Of a stretch of DNA of 64,000 nt, positions 54,580 through 64,000 are shown one piece after another. The notes beneath the pieces are model-generated. The model saw nothing but the letters and a program-made list of their open reading frames with translations, did no database searches and had not been told where the DNA came from. Source of the stretch: Nageia nagi (taxonomy: Eukaryota; Pinophyta). A program made the position numbers and the translations under genes. The stretch lies in contig JBITNC010000002.1 of the NCBI GenBank assembly GCA_050084985.1, positions 6,014,001 through 6,078,000 of the forward strand. The letters run 5' to 3'. The first letter of the stretch is position 1. Each line of letters opens with the position of its first letter.

Positions 54580-54980
54580 TAATAGATATTCTCTCCAAAA
54601 ATTATTCCTCTTTATAGTTTTTGAATCTTGAGGAGAGTTATCCTAATGGATTGTTTTGACATTGATGGTTTACCTGTTGGAGTTTTAATCATGCATAACT
54701 TATTGATTGATGTGGTCGACTAAACAATAAAGCTATTTACTACCTCTCACATTATATCAACACCATAATTGGGGATGGGTAGCATATATATATATCATTG
54801 AAAGGAAGGAAAAGGCTATCTCTTCCCAAATTCAACCACAAACGTTGGGTGTATATCAAAATCATACCATCACTCACAACCTAGTTACTCCACTCTACTC
54901 AAGTATATTTTGGGAGTATATCAAACATAAATTTTGGGCATATATAAACCATAAATTATGAGCTTATAAAAACAATATTT
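54580..54980. repeat. Repeat R1, left copy
   Basis: About 400 bp shared with 58480-58920, e.g. 'atggattgttttgacattga' and 'gggcatatataaaccataaa'. The flanking sequences differ, so this is a dispersed repeat. Both copies read EVVNSFI..ST on the minus strand, but only the right copy keeps a 71-codon frame. Confidence 0.75.
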
Positions 54981-55039
54981 ATCACAACATAACCTTTTTA
55001 TATGAATCCCATTGGAAAGAAGCCAAAATAATTCTCACA

Positions 55040-55582
55040 TATGTGTTCAACATAAAAAAATTTGGTTTGTGGTATAAGGCTATTGAATCTAAGAATCTTG
55101 AAGTGTACATAAATGTTAATTGGTCCATAAGCCTTGATGATAGAAAAATCACATTTATGTATGCCTTCTTCTTTGTTAAATCACTTGTTTCATGGAGCAT
55201 AAAGAAGTAATAAATTGTTGCTCTTTCCACTTTTGAAGCATAATAAATGGCTACCTCCTCTTCTTACACTCAAGCCATTTGGATGGCTACATTATTGGAA
55301 AACCTAGTTATGCATTTTGACGAACCCATTCCCATCTACTATGATAACACCAACACCATTCCCATGATAAAGAATTCAATGTTTTATAGCTACAGCAAGC
55401 ATATTTATATTCACCATCATTTCATGAGAGACTTGGTGAAGGATGGATTCATTGAATTGAAATTTTATCCATATGAAGACAATTTGCTGACATCTTTACC
55501 GAAGCATTATCGAAGGATCGATTCCTTAGTCTCCAAAATCATATTAGAATGTTCCATTTTTGAATTCCAATTTTGGATGTGA
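55040..55582 (+). pseudogene. copia RNase H (3' end of pol), plus strand
   Basis: SLDDRKITFMYAFFFVKSLV, IVALSTFEA, then the open block 55247-55582: MATSSSYTQAIWMATLLENL, YYDNTNTIPMIKNSMFYSYS, KHIYIHHHFMRDLVKDGFIE. This is the copia RNase H end; the domain is followed by LTR-like text (a 'ctctataaatatg' box near 55830). The rest of this element was not found upstream. Confidence 0.8.
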
Positions 55583-56049
55583 ATAGTTAAACCCTTTCCA
55601 AGAATTACTTCCCAATATACTATTCCTCACCTAAAAGCTTTACTTCCTTTACAGGTATGTAGTTGAGTTCTTAATACTCATAATTTGATCAAATCTTCTT
55701 CAAACATGCATAGGCTTAGATGTATATCCCTTATATCATATTTTATTTATGTTTTGACCTAATTTCCTGAGGGAACTATTATCCATAAGATTTATTTGAG
55801 TGTTAAACTCTCCATGTTTTCTCTCTATAAATATGTATGGGATGTATTCCCATTAGGAGGAGGAGAATACTATAATGTTATGCTGCCATTTTGTAAATTG
55901 TTAACATAAAGCATTCATTTTTCTTTTTAACTCTATTTTCATTCTCTTCATGCTATTAAGTGACTATGTATGATTCTGACTCCTTGTGTAGGTATCTTGA
56001 ATATGGTTTAAGGTATTTTCTATTATTAATATCTATGTTTTGGATATTG

Positions 56050-56970
56050 GGTATCAATCAAATTTTTGTTTTATACTTTTGTTCATGAGATATCATGGCT
56101 TATATTTTTATTGGCCTATTTTGAGTCTCATACAAGTTTGAATGCTAAAGTATTCAACTTATCTTTTCAACCTCATGATTCTCCTAGTTGGAATCATTTA
56201 CAAACCTGATATCCCTCCTTGCATTTCTTAAATCTATCTTATTGGACCCGTATTAGCACTTTTGGACCTACATCTTCAAAATTGAGCGTGTTTTAAGCTT
56301 CTCAATTATTTTACTTTCTCACCAAGTGTGTTTTTTTTCTTACGAGACTTTGTTCATACTTTAGTTGATGTCATTACTCTCATCACCTGACACTTAATTC
56401 GTGTCCTTCCTTGCCTGATCATCATAGGATTTCCTAGTTGCATCTTTTGCCTTGCAACATCTTCATAATATTTCTAGGGTATTTTTTATACCTTGCCATG
56501 CCATGTATAAACATATATTGATATCACCACTCTTACCTAGTGGTACTCAATGTTTCCTATTCCTTACCGAAACTCCATAGGCTTTCAACTGATATCACTT
56601 ATTTAATTACCCAATGTTACATGTATTTACCTTATCCTAGGTCAATCTATCACCATATTGCATCCTGGGAACCTTTTTGCTTATATCATCACTTTAAAAG
56701 TGCAATATTATGCCCTTTCTCCCTAGTACTGCACTACGATAACCTATTTTTTGATGTCATTACCATAAGAGTAAGGAAATCTACATTTTGCATCATTCTA
56801 ATCTCAACAAATCCACTATTTACATGATAAATCCATTTTTTTTTATAATGACAAAGCCACTTTTTGGGGAAAACTTTATTTCAACTATGGCTAATCCATA
56901 TTTTAATGCGATTACTTCAAATTTGACTATAACTACTCCATTCTTGACCACAACAACTTCAAATTATTCA
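56050..56970. repeat. Probable decayed LTR of the gypsy family
   Basis: Repeated 'tgatgtcattac' / 'tgatatcac' phrases at roughly 100-120 bp spacing (near 56363, 56519, 56590, 56752) resemble the 'tgacatcact' units of the LTRs at 23782 and 34994. Similarity is weak elsewhere. Confidence 0.35.
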
Positions 56971-57092
56971 ATTGGTATTAGAGCATTGAGGCATTAAGCC
57001 TTAGATTATTCAATTGATATCAAATCATATCATATGTAATTTTGCATTTAACCATAATTTCATCCTAGAATTTGATGTAGATATAAATCATA

Positions 57093-58059
57093 GGGTAAGT
57101 ACAAGAAGATGAGTCCCACTTTGGAGGAAGTGTTATGAACTGCTAGGTTTTTGTATTTCTTTAATAAATTTTTATTTTTTTTGGAATTATAAAAAAATAT
57201 ATGTGCATAATTTGCATACAATTCTTCATAATTTAAATAAAAAATAAATTAAAAATGATAAGTTTTATTCAAATTATGCTTATCGAACATAAGCATTTTT
57301 CTAAACAATAATCATGGCCAATAAAAAAATAATAAAAAGTAAATTATTCATGAAAAAAATAAAAAAAAATCCTCCATAATATTTAGTGTCTTAGGTATCT
57401 TTAACTAAAAGGATTTTAAAAATATTTTAATTTAGGTTCAATTATACTTAATGGACATGATGGGTATGGTTTTGAAATTGTATTTTTTAAATAGTAGATT
57501 TTGTATTTGTTTAATAACTTTTTATTTTTTATAATTGTGAAAAAAATAATATATGTGCACAATATGTATACAATTCTTCATAATATAAAAAAAAACAAAT
57601 TAAAAATGATAAGTTTAGGTCAAATTATGCTTGTTGAACATGAGCAATTTTTAAAATGGTAATCATAGTAAATAAAAATTAAAATATTCATTAAAAAATA
57701 TCCTTGAAAATATTTAGTATATTAGGTATCTTTAACCAAAATTATTTTAAAATATATTTTAATTTAGATCCAATTATGCTTGCCAGATAGAATCGTGGTA
57801 TGGTCCTGAAACTATATTTTTTAAATAGTTGCTTTTAAACATACCTACCAAATATTAATTTCTATCATTTGGGTATTATAATAAATTACATATTTGAAAA
57901 CTAGACTTTGATAACTACATTTTTACCCAAGTGATATTTGTCAAGAATCGGACTCTAAGTGCTTCAAATTTTGAGATCAATTATGAGAAAACCTAAAAAT
58001 GAGGGAAAATACTTCCACTTGTTGGCCAAAAGTGGGACTCATCTTCTTGCACTTACACC
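57093..58059. mobile_element. Non-autonomous terminal-inverted-repeat element (967 bp)
   Basis: Left end GGGTAAGTACAAGAAGATGA (57093-57112) continuing to 57124 is the inverted complement of the right end (58026-58059), with about 28 of 32 positions matching. Inside, about 340 bp from 57137 is duplicated from 57491 ('gtatttgtttaataac.tttt', 'caattcttcataat', 'aattatgctt.t.gaacat'). No coding capacity. No convincing target-site duplication. The type could be Mutator-like MITE, but the superfamily is not fixed. Confidence 0.7.
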
Positions 58060-58479
58060 ATATCTTAAACCAAAAAAATAATAATACTTAAGATTCAATT
58101 CAATTAAATTAAATTAAAACTAATCTCCTAATATACATTATATTTATTAGAAGATAAATTCATCATTCTTACACCACAATATGAAAATAGTAGATGACAA
58201 GTCAAATTCATCACAAGTCTTTGTAAGGGGAGAGTTTTTAGTATTCAATCAAATACTAAGTCAAATTAATCATAAGTAAAATAATACCAACATTTATTTT
58301 GAGCTTATCTAATTCATTTGTGTTCATAATGCATTTCAAACATAAAAATGTGACTTGTAGTAGGAGGTAAATGCTAAATCCCTAAATTTTATGTATAGAA
58401 GAGTATAGAGCAATATAACCCAAACATTAGAAGAAACAATAATCAAATGATAATATTCAATATCCTCTTTTTTTATTTT

Positions 58480-59215
58480 CAAGAATATATAATAGATATT
58501 ATCTCCAAAAATTCTTCCTCTTTTGCATTTTTAAATCTTTTAGAGAGTTTCATAATGGATTGTTTTGACATTGATGGTTCACTTGTTGGAGTTTTCATCA
58601 TGCATAGCTTATTGGTTGACATAGTTGACAAAATGATAAAGCTATTTACTACCTCTTGCATTGTGTCATCATCATCATTGGGGATAGGTAGCATACAACT
58701 ATCATTTAAAGAAATAAAAAGGCAATACTCTTCCCAAATTTGATCACAAACACTAGGTGTATATAAAAATCACATTGGGCGTATATCAAAATCACACCAC
58801 TACCTGCAACTTAATTCCTTTGCTTCCATTGAGTATATTTTGGGCATATATCAAATATAAATGTTGGGCATATATAAACCATAAATTATGGATGTATATA
58901 AATAATATTTATTATGGGATAGCCTCTTCCGTTTTCCAATGACCTATGTTTTGATAATGATATACAACCAAAATTTCTTAATATACATCCATTAAATATA
59001 GTTGGACATATATCAAAATCACACCACCATCCATTGCCCAATTTCTTTGCTTCGCTTGAGTGTATTTTAGGTGTATATTAAACATAAATTTTGGGCATAT
59101 GTAGACCATATATTACAAGCGTATATAAATAATATTTATTATGAGATACCTTCTTCGATTTTTTGACAACCTATTTCCTGGTAGTGATATATACCCAAAA
59201 TTTCTTAATATACAT
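58480..59215. repeat. Repeat R1, right copy, with an extra tandem unit
   Basis: 58480-58920 matches 54580-54980. Its last ~200 bp ('tatatcaaaatcacaccac' to 'aatatttattatg') is repeated again at 58995-59215. The 71-codon minus frame at 58479-58694 (KLCMMKTPTSEPSMSKQSIM) is unrecognised. Confidence 0.75.
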
Positions 59216-59539
59216 ATGATTCATATAGTTGCATATATAACCAAAGGTTATTAATATACTCTTGTAATTTAGCTTCTTTTAAAAATATTAAAAAATTTAA
59301 ACTATATATGCCCAACATTTAAATATATATGCCCAATGTTTAGTATATACACCCTTTCTAGAATATATACACCTAGTATTTAGAGTGTAATACATAGTGA
59401 AGTTATCACCCCTATTAATGAACATATTAATTTTTCTCTCAATCACAAATTGATTCAAAAGATTGGCCCTTTTGATTGTCCTGAATGTAGCTGAATGTGC
59501 ATGTCAATAACTTGATAACTTCTCATTTTTTTTTACCAT

Positions 59540-60960
59540 GGATGTTTTCATATACTGTTTATTCCTTTTGTTTTCTTTTATATTTTGCATAAATGTTATC
59601 AAATACTATTTGGGCCTTTTATTTTCTTCAACATTTTGTATGCACGTTATCAAATATCATCTAAGCCTTATATTTTCTTTGACATTTTACGTGCATGTTG
59701 TCAAATACTATTTGGGCCTTTTGTTTTCTTCAATATTTTGTATGCAAGTTGTCAGATACTTTATGTGCCTTCTATTTTCTTTGATACTTTGTATGAATGT
59801 TGTCAAATACTATTGGGCCTTAAAATTTTCTTTGACATTTTGCATGTATGTCTAACATGGTAATCAAAACAAAAATATCTAATGAAAATAACTATAATAT
59901 TTGTTGAAAAATCATGGTGGCACGTGCTAGAAGAATATTGGTAAATCTGACATACTTTGGCTTTGCATTTAATAATTGCACCCGCTTAAATATCTCCAAA
60001 GCCTTTTCTCAAAAAACTTATTTTATTTCATATTTTGCATGCATGCTATAGCCATGAATTATATATCTTCCAATTATTTCATTCCATGATACTATTTTTG
60101 CATCATGCATCTTGTCAAACAATTCCTAAGCATATTCTGCATACATGTTTATTAAGGATTTCAAAATCATAACATTGGATGGAAAAAGTTGTATCCTTGG
60201 AATACTGCAATCAGATTCACTCATGGTAATAAAGTTTTCAACCATATTCCACTAGAAGTGCATAAATGCATGCAAATGGAACACATATAAAGGTTATGCT
60301 ATGAGGGTTTATTCCCAAGTGCTTCATCGGTTCAAAGAGTTTAAGGGCATCCTTCCTGTAGCCACTAATTTGATATGCTATCATAATTGCATTCCATGAA
60401 ACTATGTTTGCATCATTCTTCTTGTTAGATAATTCTTGGGCCTTATATATTGTTCCACATTTTTTATATATGTCTATGGGGTCATTCACAATGATAATAT
60501 TTTTTAAAAAACCATGATGGTCATGCTAGAAGAATGCTCATAAAGGTGACATAGTTTGAATTTTCAACAATTGCATCTACTTAAATGCCTGTAGAACCTT
60601 TTTAGAAAATCCATTTTGTTGCATATTCTACATGCATGCTATTGCTATAATTTGCATATCTTCTAATCATTGCATTCCATAATACTATCTCTGCATCATG
60701 CATATTATCAAACAATTCCTAGGTATATTCTGTGGACATGTTCATTAAGGATTTCACAATCACAACATTTGGTAGAAAAATATTTTAAAATAACTTTTGA
60801 TTGATGTTCATACCCTTTTCTAGATATCCCATGGTGGCACATGATGGAAGAATATTAACAAAGGTTGCAGAGTTGGTTTTAGGCATTTTCATAAAACTTA
60901 TTTTGTTCATATCCTATGATCATTGTTATCCATGAAATAATGTTTGCATCATGCATACGT
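59540..60960 (-). pseudogene. PLS-class PPR pseudogene
   Basis: Minus strand, from right to left: NSATFVNILPSCATMGYLEK, ELFDNMHDAEIVLWNAMIRR, the open block 60238-60489 (DIYKKCGTIYKAQELSNKKN, NIVSWNAIMIAYQISGYRKD, ALKLFEPMKHLGINPHSITF), SLINMYAEYA with ELFDKMHDAKIVSWNEIIGR, and LEIFKRVQLLNAKPKYVRFT. These are successive P, L and S repeats. Many stops and frameshifts. It runs into the minisatellite at its left end; no E or DYW tail seen. Confidence 0.8.
59555..59860 (-). repeat. 60-bp minisatellite made from a PPR motif
   Basis: About five to six direct units. In the minus-strand frame each is 20 codons, of the type 'MHTKCQRK.KAQIVFDN', which is the PPR piece 'MYAKCG.IEKA..VFDNM'. Units differ at several bases and contain stops. 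The + strand frames at 59538-59863 are shadows of the repeat. Confidence 0.8.
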
Positions 60961-62100
60961 CCATGATATTGTGTTAACTTGTTCCCTTCAATATTTTAGA
61001 AAGAGAACATATAAGAAAATTTATTAGTCATTGTGTGTTTTGTATTTCCTTAAAGTATTTATTCTTTCATGTATGAGATCAAATAGTTTAAGGGAATTGC
61101 TATTTCTAAATGGAATTCTTTAAGCTAATGCTCTAGTTGTTGGCAGTTAAAGTTATGTTTATAATGAACTGTAGGGACAAAAAGACTAATATATTAATTA
61201 TATCCTTGTTTGTGATGTTAATTATTTTTATAACTAAGTTGAGGTAGTATATTTAGAAGTTCATACACAATGGAGTTGACACTAAAATGACATAAAATTT
61301 TGAATCTACCTTTGTAAGATATCCATGGGAAATATCTTTTTGTTGTAATGATTTAACTTAGATATAAATTAAATGCATGAGAGGTTCAATAGATTTAATG
61401 GTAGTTGTTGATCAAGTTTATGTAATATTCACATGCTTGTATCACAATCAATGGAATCACTAAGGATGAACCACTTTTCACAGTTCAACCTCTAGTATGA
61501 AGGTTGGTACCTTATCCATTGGGCTAGATTCCTCTCAAGGGAGGGTCTACTACACTACTATCTGAAAGTGTAGGGTGCAAGAAAGAGATAAAATATAAGA
61601 GTACATAAAAGTAATTAAAATGAACATACTTTACCAACATGGGCTTCCATAAGTGAAATGACTAGAACTATATAGAAATTAATAACCATAAATTGTATCA
61701 TATTAACTAGTAATTATAGTGAGATATAACACTAGTAGACACTAACCCGATATTCATCCATGAAGCCACAAAGCATACACAACTATTTAAGCATATATAT
61801 GAACAAATAATTGATAAAATATCAAACATGTCATAAATGTATTAAGAAAATAGCCTTAGTAACATTGCATAGGGAAAACACGTAAATGTTCAACCTCTAT
61901 TACATTGAATTACCTAATATTTATAGGAATAATTGAATCAAAATAAATTAACTAAACTTAATCTCTAACTATTGCTAATGATTCTTGACTGATTACATCA
62001 AAGATAATGTTTAAAGAAAATTGGAACTAAATATTAAAGAATTCCTTTAGAAAATTTATGTGTTATATTCATATGACATGCATGGTTTTATTTATTTGAC
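60961..62100. other. Gene-free AT-rich stretch
   Basis: Nothing coding or repetitive recognised. Confidence 0.5.
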
Positions 62101-62960
62101 TATTTTGTATTTCTATTCACCTTCTCAAACTGACTCTTATAATGGTTTCTACCATTGTAAGTACCTCTTCTACATTCAAGGTGACTTTAGGAACATCGCT
62201 AGGTAAGTTTATGGGCCATCCAGGCCCTTGTATATTTAGTCATGGATTAACTCTATCTTTTGATTTTCACCAAATGTATAAATCCTTGTTTGCTAGCATC
62301 ATCATTCTCTTCTACTCAAAATTAGTACAAAACTATCTTAACTTTGCTGATGTCATCACTTCAGCTTGCTAATTGTTTAGGCCTTTACATGCCTTTTACA
62401 CTTTCATATCCTAGTTTTGAATCTTTACTAGGTATTAGAATTGAAGTTGCTGATATCATTTCCTTTTGACTTATGGAACTATTTCAAATTTTACTTAAAT
62501 GGTTCATATGATGTCACCTTGCTCATTATTTTAGTTCTTTGTTCTCACTATTTCACTGGCAAGCCTCCTTATGGTAGGTTCTGATGTCATTTAGGAGGAA
62601 TTCTTGGGAACTTTGTTATTTTTCTTTACTAGTCCTACTTTTTTCCTTGGTTGATATCATTCCTCTCTTCCTCCCAAAATTGGATATTTTGGGAGCCCCT
62701 AACATTGGCACCTTGTTGCACTCTAACAATAATCAATTTGCCTTATATTATTTACCAATTCTTCGCTTATCAATTTATAATATCACCACTTGTGCACTCC
62801 AAAAATTAGATCATTTTAACACCTTTTACTTCTTGGGTACTATAGTTATTATTTTTGATAATGTCAACACTTAGAATTGCTCCTACTCCTTATGTTTAAG
62901 CTTTGACTAAGTCCTAGGAAGGGGTTCTATGGTACATAACAATTTCATACTTGATTTTTG
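62100..62960 (-). repeat. Decayed LTR of the gypsy family, second copy
   Basis: 'gctgatatcatttccttttgac' type text (about 62450-62472) with 'gctgatgtcatcacttc' (62347-62363) and 'ttctgatgtcattt' (62579-62592) mirrors the 111-bp units of the LTRs at 23782 and 34994. ORF-X-like sequence begins shortly to its right, the same arrangement as in the first copy. Confidence 0.5.
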
Positions 62961-62965
62961 AAATA

Positions 62966-62993
62966 ATACATACATACATACATACTTATATAT

Positions 62994-63071
<78 letters not shown>
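62966..63071. repeat. (ATAC)n and (AT)n microsatellites
   Basis: Five 'atac' units at 62966-62985, then an uninterrupted AT run of about 37 units to 63071. Confidence 0.95.
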
Positions 63072-63074
<3 letters not shown>

Positions 63075-63179
63075 CAAAAATGCTCTATTTTAGTATTTAC
63101 ATATATATTTGGTAAATTTCAAGGGAGATTTTTGCTATAAAATCATAGGAATTAGATTAGACTAACTTCCTTACTGTAT

Positions 63180-64000
63180 ATTCAAAATCGATGCTACTAG
63201 GGTTCATTCCTCTAGAAGAGGATCCAAAAATGTAGCCAAGTTACACTCCAATATAAGTGCTTTGTTTAAATTCTCATAAGATATATCCTTATACATCTAG
63301 ATAGTCTCTTTGGCCTTCATCAATAAAGTGCTATACTTCTCAATAAGAGTAAAGATGTTCTCATCAGGATATGGAAATACCTATGCTGCAAACTCTATGA
63401 CATACTCTACCATTGTAGTTATGGAGGCTTGATATTCTCCATAATTCATTGAGGTATTCTTTGTGTCTTTGTTCTTCCATGTTAAATTTATCAACATTTA
63501 TAATGCTTACATCCCAAACTAGTTCTTTCTTCCTATCCACCTATATAGTGCTCAACTCTGTATTTGAGGCCCGATTGATTATTTGAATGGCCACTTGTGT
63601 TTCCCATTTATTTTGATCAATGGTGGCATAAACCCTATCCAAATAAGGTTAAAAATTAGGTAATTCTTTTGTACACACTTCATAAAGTCTATCAATGGAG
63701 ATAGGCCCTTAAGCATTTGTGCAATCTTGGCCCACTACTTCCTTTTTAACAGGCTAAAACATCTGTACTAAATCCAATCATCTTTTGTAAATCTAGGATT
63801 TACAATTTAATGCATTTATACTCTCATTATTTAACACCATAAAATTTTCCTAATTTTCAATCTTGGCATCCCTCTATTTGACTACATTCTTCTTAGAGGC
63901 TATTTGGGCATCTTTTTTTGTGAACTTAGCTATTTTGGTGGCAATATCAACATCCTTTTTAAAAGTAGAATAACCTCCTTTACCCAAGATCAACCTTGAC
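63180..64000 (-). pseudogene. ORF-X relic of a second gypsy-family copy, cut by window end
   Basis: On the minus strand, DVDIATKIAKFTKKDAQIAS near the right edge parallels MIEKDAKIATRMEKVASKDP of the first copy (about 25960-26010). The rest is too decayed for an open frame but shares the same position next to an LTR. Confidence 0.45.

Noticed and set aside
54982-55230. 82-codon minus-strand frame
   Set aside because: Antisense of the copia RT/RNase H fragment, whose + strand translation is recognisable.
59538-59863. Two ~100-codon hydrophobic + strand frames that look like a repeated membrane protein
   Set aside because: Shadows of the 60-bp minisatellite; the minus-strand reading matches a PPR motif and adjoins a PPR pseudogene.

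Overview
The window looks like nuclear DNA of a seed plant with a very large, repeat-rich genome. My best guess is a gymnosperm: one host gene has an 8.35-kb intron filled with repeats, everything around it is old LTR-retrotransposon debris, and decayed PLS-class PPR fragments lie on both strands. The sequence is AT-rich and I recognised no bacterial or organellar features. No RNA genes were found. This is reading by eye; no searches were run.

Host gene. One convincing protein-coding gene lies on the + strand at 4350-22136. I could join 12 exons with consistent phases into a 1562-residue protein. Its last ~370 residues are a DUF789 domain. The middle is a low-complexity, Ser/Asn/Cys-rich region in one 3.25-kb exon that carries a strongly basic nuclear-localisation-like stretch. 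Intron 2 (4649-13002) and intron 11 (19334-21914, a GC-AG intron) hold several 2-3 copy tandem duplications. Intron 2 also holds a tandem array of seven imperfect hairpins and LTR-like material.

Elements. (1) 1-2768: the 5' end of a minus-strand Ty1/copia element, cut by the window edge, with its LTR and primer-binding site. (2) ~23782-36118: a minus-strand Ty3/gypsy element with diverged LTRs, gag, protease, an RNase H domain placed before the reverse transcriptase, RT, a second RNase H, integrase, and then a long uncharacterised third coding region (here ORF-X). (3) 39087-47633: a complete but dead minus-strand Ty1/copia element with 5-bp target duplication, LTRs, PBS, PPT and all domains, several catalytic residues lost. 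(4) 49540-52480: a plus-strand MULE/FAR1-type transposase relic. (5) 55040-55580: a plus-strand copia RT/RNase H tail. (6) 57093-58059: a 967-bp terminal-inverted-repeat element built on an internal duplication. (7) 62100-64000: a second, decayed copy of the gypsy family running off the right edge.

PPR relics at 38714-38917 (+), 53725-53960 (-) and 59540-60960 (-) are pseudogene pieces. The last ends in a 60-bp minisatellite whose unit equals 20 codons of a PPR motif. The most novel-looking items are the hairpin array in intron 2, the PPR-derived minisatellite, and the gypsy family with ORF-X, an upstream RNase H and PBS-like motifs facing inward from both LTRs.
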